A stretch of 64,000 nt of DNA, taken from NCBI RefSeq assembly GCF_009746125.1, contig NZ_CP041352.1, positions 2,092,436 through 2,156,435 of the forward strand, in the 5' to 3' direction. The notes below the pieces were generated by a model, which did no database searches, was not told where the DNA came from, and saw only the letters and a list, made by a program, of their open reading frames with translations. The position numbers were made by a program, and so were the translations under genes. The stretch is from Casimicrobium huifangae (lineage in GTDB: Bacteria; Pseudomonadota; Gammaproteobacteria; Burkholderiales; Casimicrobiaceae). Shown here piece after piece: positions 25,025 through 35,791 of this stretch (position 1 is the first letter of the stretch; every line of letters begins with the position of its first letter).

Positions 25025-26413
25025 ATGGTCTCGACGCGAACTGCTGCTTCCCTGAGTCTTGCTGCACTGGCCTCCGCCAGCGTGCTTTTGCTGGGGGGGT
25101 GCGGCGGCGGATCGAGCTCGTCGTCACCCACGACGCCCGCTGCCGGCACATTGGTGGCGGGGCCCGCCGCTTTCGTGGCCTTTGGCAACACACCCAACAC
25201 GATCGGGATTACCGGTGGCAAAGGCCCGTTCACAGTCAAGTCAAGCGACAACACGCTGGTGCCGGTGCCGGCCACCATCGCCGGTGCGTCGTTCGTCATC
25301 GTGCCCAAGAACGTGCTTACTGCGGCACCAGTAACCTTGACGGTTACCGACGCGCTGGGCGCAACGTCGGCCGTCGTTGCAACGGTGACGCCAGCGACCA
25401 TTGCTTCGAATGTGATCCAGATCACCCCGGCGGCCAATTCGATCTGCGCACCGGAAAATAATGCCGCGATCACTGCCGCGACGCTTTGCGCGGGCGAGGT
25501 CGCCTCTGCGTCGGTGACGCTGAAAGACGCCAACGGTGCGGTGCTGGCCAATCGCGAAGTCCGTTTTGAAGCGCTAACGTTTGGCGCCACCATGGCTGCC
25601 ACGGCCAACAGCCAGTTCTTTTCGCGTATCGTCACGGTCAATACCAACAGCAATGGGATAGCAACGGTTGCCCTTCGTGCCGACGTTGAAGTGACCTCCG
25701 AAGCTGCATTCCTGCGTGCTACCGATACGGTCAGCACCCATCGGATTGACACCTGGATTACCGTGCTCAAGCAGACAGACAACAAGTCGGCGCTGAGTGT
25801 GGTGCCCACCACGGGCGGGCAGTTCAGCTACTACGCGTCCGAGTGCCCGGCGGTAACCCGCGAGTACGGCGTCAATGGCGGCACGGCGCCGTACGCCGTG
25901 TCGCTGGCTTCGGGCAGCACGTTGATTCTCGGTGACGGTACAACCCAGGCATCACCCGGCGCCGGGGTGACAGTTGCCCGCGCGGGCGGCCGTTTCACCG
26001 TCAGCAACGCTGCCAGCACCACTTGCTCGGCGACCAGCAGTATCGTGACCGTGACGGATGCGACTGGCGCAACGGCGACAGCCTCGCACGCAATTACACC
26101 GGGTTCTGCCACGCGTCCTGCAGCGACAGCTGATCTTGCACTGTCGCCGCCGTCGCTCAGCATGTCGGCCGATCTGGTCAGCACCTATTGCACCAGCAGC
26201 AGCGGTCGCTTCACCATCAGCGGTGGCACGGCACCCTATATCGCTACCGCGTCCATCCCGCAGATATCGACGGTCATCGCTGCCGACGGGGTCAACATTG
26301 ATGTTGGTTTCGTCTCCGATGGCAAGTGGAAAATGCTGAAAGGGCAGTCGGCAAGCATCCTTGTGCTCGACAGTGCCGGCAAAGTCATCACCGCCGTCCT
26401 GAACTGCTCGTAA
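25025..26413 (+). CDS. Putative lipoprotein with repeated Ig-like beta domains
   Basis: 462 residues. A lipoprotein signal ends in LLLGGC followed by a Gly/Ser-rich tether. The rest is low in charged residues and rich in Thr, Ala and Val, with recurrent strand patterns such as ITGGKGPFTV, VNGGTAPYAVSL and ISGGTAPYIATA spaced about 100-200 residues apart, suggesting three or more related bacterial Ig-like or SprB-like domains. A middle segment (VTLKDANGAVLANREVRFEA) looks like a Big_1-type domain. Probably anchored in the outer membrane; the function is unknown. It is convergent with exbD. Confidence 0.8.
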   Translation: MVSTRTAASLSLAALASASVLLLGGCGGGSSSSSPTTPAAGTLVAGPAAFVAFGNTPNTIGITGGKGPFTVKSSDNTLVPVPATIAGASFVIVPKNVLTAAPVTLTVTDALGATSAVVATVTPATIASNVIQITPAANSICAPENNAAITAATLCAGEVASASVTLKDANGAVLANREVRFEALTFGATMAATANSQFFSRIVTVNTNSNGIATVALRADVEVTSEAAFLRATDTVSTHRIDTWITVLKQTDNKSALSVVPTTGGQFSYYASECPAVTREYGVNGGTAPYAVSLASGSTLILGDGTTQASPGAGVTVARAGGRFTVSNAASTTCSATSSIVTVTDATGATATASHAITPGSATRPAATADLALSPPSLSMSADLVSTYCTSSSGRFTISGGTAPYIATASIPQISTVIAADGVNIDVGFVSDGKWKMLKGQSASILVLDSAGKVITAVLNCS

Positions 26414-26469
26414 TCCGCGCCAACATCCACCCGATTCGGCGGCCGCGTCCGCCGTAACGACGAGACCGG

Positions 26470-26880
<411 letters not shown>

Positions 26881-26890
26881 GGTCGTCGCC

Positions 26891-27616
26891 TCAGGTTCTT
26901 TTCATCGCGACGACAGTAGACGCCGCCGTTCCCGGCCGCTGCGCCTGCACTCGCGCACCGGTAACGAAGTGCGCGTGCAGGTCGTGCGCAAAACTGTTCA
27001 GTTTGGCAAGCACTGCCTTGTTGCCACGCACTAGCGCGTTGTAACCAAGCACCGCGGGGATTGCCACAGCGAGGCCGAGAGCGGTCATGATCAACGCTTC
27101 GCCAATGGGGCCGGCGACGCGGTCGATGGTGGCCTGGCCGCTACTGCCAATCGAGAGCAGCGCGTGATAGATGCCCCAGACCGTGCCGAACAGTCCAACG
27201 AAGGGCGCGGTGGAGCCCACCGAGGCGAGGATCGCCAGACCCGATTGCAGCTTCGCTGTGATTTCGTCGAGCGAGTTCTTCAGGCAGCGTGTGACCCAGT
27301 CGGACAGGTCAAGCGTGTCGTGCAGTTGAGGCTTGGTGTTGCGGTGGTGAACTGTGGCCTCCTGGCCTTCCAACGCCAGCATGCGCAACGGATTGTCAGT
27401 CTGCGGGCCAAGCGCTGTGACGCCCGACGCGAAGTCATCGGAGTGCCAGAACGCATTGCTGTTGCGGGCGAGTTTCTTGTAGCGGGTGATCGCCAGTGCC
27501 TTGACAATGATGACAATCCACGAGGCCAGCGACATGGCAAGCAGGAAGAGGGCGACCATGCGGGTGACGATGTCGCCCTGGTGCCACATGTTGATGAGGC
27601 CGAATTGAGATTCCAT
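26891..27616 (-). CDS. exbB: Biopolymer transport protein ExbB (MotA/TolQ/ExbB family)
   Basis: 241 residues with three membrane helices: about 15-38, 125-150 (LASVGSTAPFVGLFGTVWGIY) and 170-192 (ALIMTALGLAVAIPAVLGYN). The GLFGTVWGI and GEALIMTALGL motifs are diagnostic. Forms the pentameric proton channel with ExbD. It lies 27 bases downstream of tonB in the same direction. Confidence 0.93.
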   Translation of the reverse strand: MESQFGLINMWHQGDIVTRMVALFLLAMSLASWIVIIVKALAITRYKKLARNSNAFWHSDDFASGVTALGPQTDNPLRMLALEGQEATVHHRNTKPQLHDTLDLSDWVTRCLKNSLDEITAKLQSGLAILASVGSTAPFVGLFGTVWGIYHALLSIGSSGQATIDRVAGPIGEALIMTALGLAVAIPAVLGYNALVRGNKAVLAKLNSFAHDLHAHFVTGARVQAQRPGTAASTVVAMKRT

Positions 27617-27643
27617 GCGATAGATGTGCGGAGAGGTTGAAGG

Positions 27644-28327
27644 TTATTCGAGAACAAAGTTGATTGGCACGTTGAACCACATCGCCTCGGCGACGCCTGC
27701 GCGTTTGCCTGGCACGTAACGCCACTTCATGACGGTGTCGGCGGCCGAGCGGTCGAGGCGTTCGAAGCCGCTGGATTTGCGGATTTCCGCCCTTTGCGGC
27801 TGGCCGTCGGCACCGATCAGCACCCGCATCACGACGGTGCCCTGTTCATTCAGGCGCTTGCTCATCGGTGGATACGGCGGCTTCGGGTTCTGCAGATAGT
27901 CGGCATCACTGGACGGCAGCTGGATCGCGGGCGCTGCTGGCGGCGCTGGCGGCGCAGCAACAGGGGTCGGGGGCGCCGGGGTCACCGGGGCAGCGATCGG
28001 CGGCAACGGTGCTGGCGGTGGGTCAACGATGCCGACCGGGGCGGTGGGCGCCGGGGTTGGATCGGTGATCGCTGCAAGCCTTGGTGCTGGAGCCACGGGG
28101 GGCTTTTTTTGCGCTGGTGCGGGTGGTGGCGGCGGAGGCTCATCCTGTGGTCGCGGTGGCTCCACGAATTCGGCGATTACTGCTGCCGGCACCACCAGCT
28201 CGACAGCACGACGCAGCAATCCGGTTTGCAGCAGCCACAGCGCGACAGCGTGAAACGCCACTACGGCAAGGGTGACCACGACGGCGCGATTGAGCCGCGG
28301 AGCAGGTGGGTCTTCAAATGCTGACAT
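27644..28327 (-). CDS. tonB: TonB energy transducer
   Basis: 227 residues. One N-terminal membrane helix (about 15-33, VVVTLAVVAFHAVALWLLQ) precedes a long Pro-rich, Ala-rich periplasmic spacer (about 55-140). The C-terminal TonB domain is marked by PPYPPMSKRLNEQGTVVM and RSAADTVMKWRYVPGKR. It couples ExbB/ExbD to outer-membrane receptors. It starts four bases after the end of the hydroxylase gene, supporting one transcript with the receptor upstream. Confidence 0.93.
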   Translation of the reverse strand: MSAFEDPPAPRLNRAVVVTLAVVAFHAVALWLLQTGLLRRAVELVVPAAVIAEFVEPPRPQDEPPPPPPAPAQKKPPVAPAPRLAAITDPTPAPTAPVGIVDPPPAPLPPIAAPVTPAPPTPVAAPPAPPAAPAIQLPSSDADYLQNPKPPYPPMSKRLNEQGTVVMRVLIGADGQPQRAEIRKSSGFERLDRSAADTVMKWRYVPGKRAGVAEAMWFNVPINFVLE

Positions 28328-28331
28328 GGTT

Positions 28332-29015
28332 CTAGGTGTCTGCCCACATGCGCAGCAGGTTGTGATAAGTGCCGGTCAAAGCGATTGCAGCGGGCGTTTC
28401 GCCTTGCTCGTTGCGCAGACTGATGATGGTGTTGTCGAGGTCGTGCAGCAGCCGGCGCTGCTCAATGTCACGTACCATGCTTTCGATCCAGAAGAAGCAG
28501 GCCAACCGGTAGCCGCGCGTCACTGGCATTACCTGATGCAGCGTCGTGCCCGGATAGATGACCGCATCACCCGCTATCAGCTTGATGCTGCGCGGGCCGG
28601 CGGTATCCTGAATCACCAGCTCGCCGCCGTCGTACTCCTCCGGCTCGGCAAAAAAAATAGTGCAGGAAATGTCCGTGCGGATACGCAGGCCCGAGTCGGG
28701 CGCGAAGCGAATCGCGTTATCGACGTGGTTGCCGAAAGCGTTGTAATCCCCGCCGTAGCGGTTGACCCGCGGTGGAAACACCCGCTTGGGCAGCGTTGCG
28801 GAAAAGAACTGCGGATGACGGTCGAAGCCGCGTAACACAATGGCCCGAATCTCGCGAGCCTCGTCGCAGTCATGCGGCATCTGCTCATTGTTTTTGACGG
28901 CGACAGCCTGTCGTCCTGCACTTTCGCGCCCAGATGCCCACGGGGCCTGTTCAATCAATGTGCGGATGCGTAACAGTTCGGCGGCATTGAGGACGTTGGC
29001 AATCGTGAGCAGCAT
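28332..29015 (-). CDS. piuC: PKHD-type Fe(II)/2-oxoglutarate hydroxylase (PiuC/YbiX family)
   Basis: 227 residues. Iron ligands are visible as His-x-Asp in NHVDNAI and the distal His in [12 protein letters not shown], followed by the 2-oxoglutarate-binding Arg. It starts [14 protein letters not shown], usual for the family. Such enzymes are typically encoded next to catecholate siderophore receptors (PiuA/Fiu) and are iron-regulated; the substrate is not established. Here it sits directly between the receptor gene and tonB. Confidence 0.92.
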   Translation of the reverse strand: MLLTIANVLNAAELLRIRTLIEQAPWASGRESAGRQAVAVKNNEQMPHDCDEAREIRAIVLRGFDRHPQFFSATLPKRVFPPRVNRYGGDYNAFGNHVDNAIRFAPDSGLRIRTDISCTIFFAEPEEYDGGELVIQDTAGPRSIKLIAGDAVIYPGTTLHQVMPVTRGYRLACFFWIESMVRDIEQRRLLHDLDNTIISLRNEQGETPAAIALTGTYHNLLRMWADT

Positions 29016-29035
29016 GGTGGCGTTGGCAGCAAGGC

Positions 29036-31438
29036 TTAGAAAGTGATCGCCAGCGAAAGCTGGTAGATGCGTCCGGCACCGGGAATGTAGTGACCGCGGT
29101 AGAGGCCGTCGGCGTACAGCTTGTTGGTCACGTTGTTGACATTCGCCTTGATCTTGTATTCATCATTGAAGGCGTACTCGGCCATCAGGTCACCGGTGAT
29201 GAATCCTGGCGCCTCCCACGCCGGTGCGGTGACATCAGCCGGCGCCTGCCGCGAGCGGAAATTGAGCCCAGCACCGACGCGCAGTTTCGATGTGATCTGG
29301 TAAGTGCTCCATACCGTCCCGCTGTGCTTTGGGCTTAGTCCCGGGCGATCACCGACGCGGTTGCCCACGGTGGTTGAGGTAGAGGCTGCCTGATCAACGC
29401 GCGCAACCGGCATCCACATGTAGGAAACGTAAAGCTCCCAATCGGGGGTGATTCGTCCGGACAGGTCGATCTCGACCCCAGCCGTGTGGCGTTTGCCTGA
29501 CAGCAGCAGCCGGGTCGCGGCCGTATCGGGGTCAGTATTACGCTCGTTGAGCTTGGTCGAGCGGAAGAGGGCCAGGCGGGTGGTGAATCGCTTGTCTGCG
29601 CTATCCAGGCGCGCGCCCAGTTCGATGTTGGCGCTGCTCTCAGGTGGGGTATTTGCGCTAAGCGCGTTGTAAGAATAGGTGTCGCCAGAGGTATTGAATG
29701 ACGTGCCGTAGGACAGGTGATAAGACTGCAGCGGCGTTGGCTGGAAGAGCAGCGCGGCGCGGTAGCTGACCTCGGAGATTTTTTGCGTGTAGGTGGTCGT
29801 GGTGACTGGTGTGACCGCATTGGCGGGGACTGCGTAGGCGTTGTAGTGGCCATCCATATTGTCATAGCGCAGTCCGCCAAGCGCTTTCCAGCCCGGCAGG
29901 AACTCAACCATGTCCTGTGCGTAGACGCCGAGTGCCTTGGCGACGAAATCGTTGGTGACGCGCAGCGGCCGACCGAATTCATTGGTCACAGCCCCATCGT
30001 TGGGCGTGCCGGCCTGTGTGGTCGGCTTGGTGGTCGGCAAACCACCCTGCGCAGCGCTCAGAGCACCGTACACCGTCCGTTCGTCGCGCGAGTAGTCAAC
30101 GCCGGCCAGCAGATGGTGCTTCATGCCAAATGCCGCAAATTTCGAGCTGAAGTCACTTTGCGCATGGACTGTATCGAGGTCCTGGATCTTCAGATTGAGA
30201 CCGCGAGTGAATACGGTGTTGGGCCCGAAGTTGCTCAGATCGACCGCGGCTGGGTTGGTCGTCGGCGTGGTGCCAACGCCAGCGAAACGCACCGTGCCAG
30301 CGTGCTGGTCACGCTTGTATTCGCCCTTGCGCACTTGAGTCTTGAGCTCGGTGTCGGCGCTCAGCCGGAAGGTGTGCGCCACTGTGCCGATGTTGGCCTG
30401 ACCAGCGTTGTAGTCGCTGGCCATGCCGTAGTAGCTGGCCGGATCAAGGCCGCTGATGACCGTGTTGGTGGCGCCGGTGTCGGTGGCACGTGGCTTGATC
30501 CAGGGTAGGCCGTAGTTCATGCCGTTGTCGTTGTCCAGGTGATAGATGCTGGCCATGAACTCGTGCTGCTCGCCAATGCCGGTGCGGAACGCGGCCGCAA
30601 AACCGTTCTTGTCGATGCTGCTGCCGGCGCCGTTGTTGTCGGCTTTGGTGTACATGCCAGCCATGCGGAAGGCAGAGGATTCGCCGACTCGCTGGTTGAG
30701 ATCGGCGACGACGCGACGGTACTCGTGATTGCCTGCCGTCAGCGTCACGTTCTTCTCGTCCACCAGTCGCGGCACCTTGCTGACTTGATTGACAGCACCC
30801 CCGGTCGATCCGCGGCCGAATAGCATCGACGCCGATCCGCGCAAAACGTCAATGCGGTCGTTGTTGAAGGTGTCACGATCGTAGAAGGCTGCGTCACGCA
30901 TGCCGTCGAGGAAGATGTCGCCGGTCGCCGCCAGCGAGAAGCCCCGCAGACGGATGTCTTCTTCACCGCCCTCTGCAGCAAGAAAAGTGACACCGGCGGT
31001 GTTGTGCAACGCCTCCTTTACCGTGTCGATGTTGCGATCGACGATCAGTTTTTCAGTGACCACAGTGATCGACTGCGGAATATCGCGCAGAGCCTGCGTG
31101 CCTTTGCCGATTGTGGTGGTCGTCGCGCGGATGGCATCCTTGCCGAGCTGCGCTTCCGCCTTTTCCTTGACCGTGACTGCTTTCAGCGTCTTGCCCTCAG
31201 CCGGTTCGCTGGCAGTCGCCGGTGGGGAGGAGGGTTTGCCGGTATCCGGTGTTGTCGCAGGTGTGACAGGTTGCGAAGACGCCGTCTGCGCCCAGCTTCC
31301 CGGCGATGCCGCGAGCAGCACTGCGGCCAGTGGTAGCAGTGCAACGCCGTGCGCCGCGCGCGCGCAGAGCTGGGTGTGAATGTTGGTAACAGGGAGCGGC
31401 GGGCGTGCTGCATGCACCGCAGTTGAGGTCAAGGCCAC
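29036..31438 (-). CDS. TonB-dependent siderophore receptor (Fiu/PiuA-like)
   Basis: 800 residues: signal peptide (about 1-50, cleavage near SWAQ), a TonB box around residues 85-92 (LKAVTVKE), plug domain (about 105-215, [52 protein letters not shown]) and a 22-strand barrel ending YQLSLAITF with terminal Phe. The [11 protein letters not shown] and [15 protein letters not shown] regions are of the catecholate siderophore receptor type. GTG 31438 is preceded by GGAG with 6-base spacing. A Fur-box-like palindrome is 128 bases upstream. First gene of the iron operon. Confidence 0.93.
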   Translation of the reverse strand: MALTSTAVHAARPPLPVTNIHTQLCARAAHGVALLPLAAVLLAASPGSWAQTASSQPVTPATTPDTGKPSSPPATASEPAEGKTLKAVTVKEKAEAQLGKDAIRATTTTIGKGTQALRDIPQSITVVTEKLIVDRNIDTVKEALHNTAGVTFLAAEGGEEDIRLRGFSLAATGDIFLDGMRDAAFYDRDTFNNDRIDVLRGSASMLFGRGSTGGAVNQVSKVPRLVDEKNVTLTAGNHEYRRVVADLNQRVGESSAFRMAGMYTKADNNGAGSSIDKNGFAAAFRTGIGEQHEFMASIYHLDNDNGMNYGLPWIKPRATDTGATNTVISGLDPASYYGMASDYNAGQANIGTVAHTFRLSADTELKTQVRKGEYKRDQHAGTVRFAGVGTTPTTNPAAVDLSNFGPNTVFTRGLNLKIQDLDTVHAQSDFSSKFAAFGMKHHLLAGVDYSRDERTVYGALSAAQGGLPTTKPTTQAGTPNDGAVTNEFGRPLRVTNDFVAKALGVYAQDMVEFLPGWKALGGLRYDNMDGHYNAYAVPANAVTPVTTTTYTQKISEVSYRAALLFQPTPLQSYHLSYGTSFNTSGDTYSYNALSANTPPESSANIELGARLDSADKRFTTRLALFRSTKLNERNTDPDTAATRLLLSGKRHTAGVEIDLSGRITPDWELYVSYMWMPVARVDQAASTSTTVGNRVGDRPGLSPKHSGTVWSTYQITSKLRVGAGLNFRSRQAPADVTAPAWEAPGFITGDLMAEYAFNDEYKIKANVNNVTNKLYADGLYRGHYIPGAGRIYQLSLAITF

Positions 31439-31565
31439 GTGAGTCTCCAGTCAGTTTCCGCCCGGACAACAGGGCGGTGGGTTGGCAACTGGCTGGCTGA
31501 TCCCCGCTGTGGTGTGCGTCGAACGGGAGTGGCTTGCCGCAGAAATTACCGATAATTGTATAGCA

Positions 31566-31584
31566 AATGCGAATCGTTCGCATA
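31566..31584 (-). promoter_or_regulatory. Fur-box-like operator of the iron-uptake operon
   Basis: The 19 bases AATGCGAATCGTTCGCATA contain the perfect 6-3-6 palindrome TGCGAA-TCG-TTCGCA. They agree with the classical Fur box (AATGAGAATCATTCTCATT) at about 15 positions by eye. The site lies upstream of the receptor GTG (31438). A TATACAAT sequence reading towards the operon follows immediately and could be the -10 region. Repression by Fur-iron is inferred. Confidence 0.7.
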
Positions 31585-31729
31585 TGCAGATACTGGCTTC
31601 AGCGGCTGAATGTTGATCTGGCGCAAGAGTTGCGTATTAGGGCAGAGCGGACACAGGGCAGCCGCCGCAGTGCAGGCGAGTCGCTATCGACAGCTACCGC
31701 CTCGCGGTGTTGCAGTCGCTTTGCAACGG

Positions 31730-32389
31730 CTACGTCGTGGCCATCCGCGCCGCGTATTCCGCTTCGTGTCGCTCTGCCTCAAGCCGCTCGCGCTCGGTCG
31801 CGCGGATGTAGGCGTCGCGTTGCTTCAGGCGATCGATGTAGGCGACGCAAGCTTCGCCGGCCAGTTCCAGCTTGGCTGACAATGCCCACACGAGGCAATG
31901 AAACACCACAATGTCTGCCAGGGTGAATGCCTCGCCAGCAATGTAGGGTGAAGTGGCGAGCCGCTTCTCGATCACCTTTGCCGCGCGGCCGAATTGCCAG
32001 ATCGCGGTGGGCTCCAGTGCTGCGACGCGCTTGTCCTCGGGCAGTGCAAAGCGATGCTGTGCGATGGCCCAGAGATGCGGCTCCAGCTCGGTCAGCGCAT
32101 AGAACGTCCAGCGATGCGCTTCGGCGCGGCTACGCAGATCGGCAGGAAGCAGACCGGACTGTGGAAATTTCTCGGCGATGTAGTGCACGATGGCAGCGGA
32201 CTCGGTCAGCGTCAAGTCGCCGTCCTCCAGCACCGGGATCTTGCCCGCCGGATTGACTGACTTGAACCACGGCGCCTGGCCTTCTCCCTTCATCATCCAG
32301 ACCCGCACGTAGTCATACGTGGCGCCTGCTTCTTCCAGTGCCCAGACACAGCGAAGCGAACGCGAATTGCGGCTGCCGTAAAGTTTCAT
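31730..32389 (-). CDS. Glutathione S-transferase
   Basis: 219 residues. The N-terminal thioredoxin-like domain opens MKLYGSRNSRSLRCVWALEE and contains PAGKIPVLEDGDLTLTESAAI (cis-Pro and the Glu-Ser glutathione-binding pair). The C-terminal helical domain contains the YIAGEAFTLADIVVFH capping motif. The frame is open to 32455, but ATG 32389 has AAGGAG with good spacing and starts exactly at the domain. The substrate is unknown. Confidence 0.92.
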   Translation of the reverse strand: MKLYGSRNSRSLRCVWALEEAGATYDYVRVWMMKGEGQAPWFKSVNPAGKIPVLEDGDLTLTESAAIVHYIAEKFPQSGLLPADLRSRAEAHRWTFYALTELEPHLWAIAQHRFALPEDKRVAALEPTAIWQFGRAAKVIEKRLATSPYIAGEAFTLADIVVFHCLVWALSAKLELAGEACVAYIDRLKQRDAYIRATERERLEAERHEAEYAARMATT

Positions 32390-32576
32390 GTCATTCTCCT
32401 TGCCGTGATTGTCCACGATGCAGGTCCGCACAGGCGGCCAGGGTTGTGTCATCAAATTTGACGGACGGCGTCGATTCGGTGTTCAAGTGCAAACGCCTCG
32501 TTCACGCTCTCCTTTGCGCCACTAGAATGAAACGCAAGAAAGCCGCGATGGCATCACAAGACGGAGGGGACCTGCG

Positions 32577-35500
32577 ATGCGAAGAAATGCGCTACGGATA
32601 GTCGGGACGCTGATTATCCTGCTGGGCCTCGTCGGCTTTGGCGGGCAGGGCAGCAAGATCGGCGTGGCGAACTCGCTGATCGAGCAATCGCTGGGGACAA
32701 CGTTGCAACGACCAGTCTTTCAGTGCGGTACCGGCGCCGATGCGGTCACCGACGACGGCATTGCTGGCAGCGTCACGCTGTTTGAAAGCGGGCCGGTACG
32801 GCCGATTGCACTGTCGACTGATGGCAAGCGTCTGTACGTGACCAATCGCCCGGCGCACTGCCTGGAAATCTACGCAGTCGAAAACGATACGCTGCGCCTG
32901 GCCAGTACCGTCGCTGTGGGGCTGGAGCCGGTCGCGGTCGCCGAGCGCAACGGCAACGAAATCTGGGTGGTCAATCACCTCTCGGATTCGGTGAGTGTGG
33001 TTCGCCTCGATGGTACGCCGCGCGTGTTGCGTACGTTACAGGTGGGCGACGAGCCAAGGGACATTGTGTTCGCCGGGCCCAATCGCGACCGTGCTTTTGT
33101 GACTGCAGCCTTTCGCGGCCAGAATCGCCCCAACCTGACATCGGCCAGCCTCACCGCGGCGGGTCAGGGACGCGCCGATGTCTGGGTGTTTGATGCAGCG
33201 AATCTCGACGACAGTCTTAACGGCAATCCGTTGACCATTCTCACGCTGTTTGCGGATACGCCTCGCGCCCTGGCCGTCAGCGCCGACGGTGCAACGGTCT
33301 ACGCCGCGCCGCTGTTCTCGGGCAATGGCACGACAACCTTGCATCGCGATGCTGTGTTCAATCGCAAACCGTCGCCGCTGGCGAGCAGCGACGGCGTGCG
33401 CGCCCCTGATACTGGACTGATCGTCAAGTTCGACGGCTCGGCCTGGCGCGACGAGGCGAAGGTGGACTGGTCGTCCTCGGTCAAGTTCTCGCTGCCTGAC
33501 TACGACCTGTTCGCCATCGATGCCAACGCGGCTACGCCGACTTTGAAGTCGCGGGTGAGTGGCGTAGGCACGACGCTGTTCAACATGGCTGTCCATCCCG
33601 GCAGCGGCAAGGTGTATGTGAGCAACACCGACGCCAAAAACCACATTCGCTTTGAAGGCCCCGGTGCCAGCGCCAGCACGGTGCGTGGCCGCATTGCGGA
33701 AAGCCGGATCAGCGTGGTTGACCCGGCGAGCGGTGCGGTAGATGCCGTGCACCTGAACTCGCATGTCAACTTTGCGTTGCCGCAAGGCCAGGCGATCAGC
33801 GCGGCTGACAAGGCGCGCAGCCTCTCGCAGCCGACGGCGATGGTATTCAGCCCTGCCGGCGACACGCTTTACGTCGCTGCGTTGGGCTCTGCCAAGGTCG
33901 CCGCGCTTCCGGTGTCGTCACTGTCGACGGCCGCTTTCACAGCCAACGCCGCGCAGCACATCGCTGTGCCGGACGGCCCGGCTGGACTTGCGCTTGATTC
34001 GGGCGGCACGCGGTTGTTCGTGTACTCACATATTGCGCACAGCGTGAGCATTGTCGACACAGCAAACAAAGCCGTGCTGACTACCAAGGTGCTATTCACA
34101 CCCGACAGCGCGCGCGTGAAGACGGGCCGCCGCCTGCTCTACGACGCCAATTTCACATCGAGCAACGGCACCAGCGCCTGCTCATCGTGTCACACCTTCG
34201 CAGACGTGGATCATCTGGCGTGGGATCTCGGCAATCCGGATGACGGCCCGAAAACCAACAATAACCCGTACGTCGCCAACAGTCCCAAGACGACGCCGCG
34301 TTTTCATCCCATGAAAGGTCCGATGACCACGCAGACCTTGCGCGGCATGGCGAAGAACGGTCCGACGCACTGGCGTGGCGACCGCACCGGCGGCAACCGG
34401 CAGACGGTGCGTGGCAGAGTCGAATCGCTGGAAGAGGCCTCGTTCAAGGAATTCAATCCAGCGTTTGTCAGTCTGGTAGGACGGCAGACGCCGTTGTCCG
34501 AAGCCGACATGCAGGCGTTCACCGATTTTGCAATGGCGCTGAAGATGCCGCCCAATCCGGTGCGGGCGCTCGACAACTCGCTGAACGCGACCGAACAAGC
34601 CGGACGTGACATCTATTTCAACGTCAATAACATCACCCTGCTGGGCAGTTGCAACCACTGTCACAGTCTTGACCCTGCTGCTGGTCGCTTCGGTACCGGC
34701 GGCCTGATGTCATTCGAGGGTTTCCGCATCACCGAGAACTTCAAGGTACCGCATCTGCGCAACATGGTCCAGAAGCTCGGCATGTCCGGTTTCAGTGGCG
34801 ACAGCAGCGCGGCGACCGGTCCGCAGATTCGCGGCTTTGGCTTCGCCAACGACGGCAGCATCGACACGCTGAACAATTTCTTCAGCGATCCCGTCTTCAA
34901 CTTCCCTGCACCCGCAGCGACCTCGCGCGGCCAGGTGACCGCGTTCATGCTGGCGATGGATAGTGACTTGCTACCGGTGGTCGGACAGCAGGTGACCTGG
35001 CGGCCCGGCGCAGTGGACGCCGTGGAGGCGCGGCTTAATCTGCTCAAGCAGCAAGCCCGCGTGACCACGCCGCGTGCCGCCTGCGACCTGGTGGTGCGGG
35101 CCAATATCGATGGCATCGCACACACTGGCCTGATGCAAAGTGACGGCAACTGGCAGATGCGTAGTGGTGCAGTGCTCAGTGATGCCAGCCTGCGCGCGCT
35201 GGCGAGCGTGAGCCAGCCGCTCAGCTTTACCTGCGCGCCGCCCGGCGATGGCAAGCGGATTGCGCTCAACGGTGGGCCGGTGCCGGCAAACGCTGTCGTC
35301 GAGTACTACTTTGCGGCGATGGACCAGTACTTCATCACTGCCAGCGGCGGCGATCAGGCCTTGCTCGACAGTGGCATCGCGCCGGGCTGGTCGCGTACGG
35401 GTGAATGGTTCAAGCAGGGTGGCAGCACGCCAGTGTGCCGCTTCTACGGCAGCGTTTCACCGGGGCCGAACTCGCATTTCTACACGGCGATTCAGTCGGA

Positions 35501-35762
35501 GTGCGATTTGCTTCGTTCGTTGCAAGCGAGCACGCCAGCGACGCAGCAGCGGCTTAATTTCGAAAGTCTGGATTTCACGACGACCCCTGCCGTCAACGGC
35601 ACCTGCGTCGCCGGCACGATACCGGTCTATCGCGCCTACAACAACGGCGCCGCGCGTGGCATTGATGGCAACCATCGGTTCACGACCAGTGCCAGCTCAA
35701 TCGCTCAGGTGGTTGCCCGTGGTTGGGTCAATGAAGGCGTGGTGATGTGCGCGCCGTCGTGA
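32577..35762 (+). CDS. Beta-propeller / di-haem cytochrome c / DUF5648 fusion protein
   Basis: 1061 residues. A signal peptide or N-terminal anchor (about 5-24) precedes a YVTN-type seven-bladed propeller (about 60-510; blades RPIALSTDGKRLYVTN, LEPVAVAERNGNEIWVVN, PTAMVFSPAGDTLYVAA). Next is a cytochrome c region with haem sites C535-SS-C538-H and C692-NH-C695-H, linked by TTQTLRGM and THWRGDRTGG as in MauG/cytochrome peroxidase-like proteins. The DUF5648-like domain (about 908-1061: YYFAAMDQYFITA, SHFYTAIQSEC, NHRFTT) resembles that at 1-821. GGAGGGG precedes the ATG. Probably periplasmic or surface redox protein; partner and substrate are unknown. Monocistronic by position. Confidence 0.85.
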   Translation: MRRNALRIVGTLIILLGLVGFGGQGSKIGVANSLIEQSLGTTLQRPVFQCGTGADAVTDDGIAGSVTLFESGPVRPIALSTDGKRLYVTNRPAHCLEIYAVENDTLRLASTVAVGLEPVAVAERNGNEIWVVNHLSDSVSVVRLDGTPRVLRTLQVGDEPRDIVFAGPNRDRAFVTAAFRGQNRPNLTSASLTAAGQGRADVWVFDAANLDDSLNGNPLTILTLFADTPRALAVSADGATVYAAPLFSGNGTTTLHRDAVFNRKPSPLASSDGVRAPDTGLIVKFDGSAWRDEAKVDWSSSVKFSLPDYDLFAIDANAATPTLKSRVSGVGTTLFNMAVHPGSGKVYVSNTDAKNHIRFEGPGASASTVRGRIAESRISVVDPASGAVDAVHLNSHVNFALPQGQAISAADKARSLSQPTAMVFSPAGDTLYVAALGSAKVAALPVSSLSTAAFTANAAQHIAVPDGPAGLALDSGGTRLFVYSHIAHSVSIVDTANKAVLTTKVLFTPDSARVKTGRRLLYDANFTSSNGTSACSSCHTFADVDHLAWDLGNPDDGPKTNNNPYVANSPKTTPRFHPMKGPMTTQTLRGMAKNGPTHWRGDRTGGNRQTVRGRVESLEEASFKEFNPAFVSLVGRQTPLSEADMQAFTDFAMALKMPPNPVRALDNSLNATEQAGRDIYFNVNNITLLGSCNHCHSLDPAAGRFGTGGLMSFEGFRITENFKVPHLRNMVQKLGMSGFSGDSSAATGPQIRGFGFANDGSIDTLNNFFSDPVFNFPAPAATSRGQVTAFMLAMDSDLLPVVGQQVTWRPGAVDAVEARLNLLKQQARVTTPRAACDLVVRANIDGIAHTGLMQSDGNWQMRSGAVLSDASLRALASVSQPLSFTCAPPGDGKRIALNGGPVPANAVVEYYFAAMDQYFITASGGDQALLDSGIAPGWSRTGEWFKQGGSTPVCRFYGSVSPGPNSHFYTAIQSECDLLRSLQASTPATQQRLNFESLDFTTTPAVNGTCVAGTIPVYRAYNNGAARGIDGNHRFTTSASSIAQVVARGWVNEGVVMCAPS

Positions 35763-35791
35763 CCGCCTGTTGAACTGCTATTCGCGTCGCG

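Noticed and set aside
28941-28960. Another end of the 270-bp element (GGGCCTGTTCA)
   Set aside because: The match is about ten bases, lies inside the conserved hydroxylase coding sequence and has no partner repeat.
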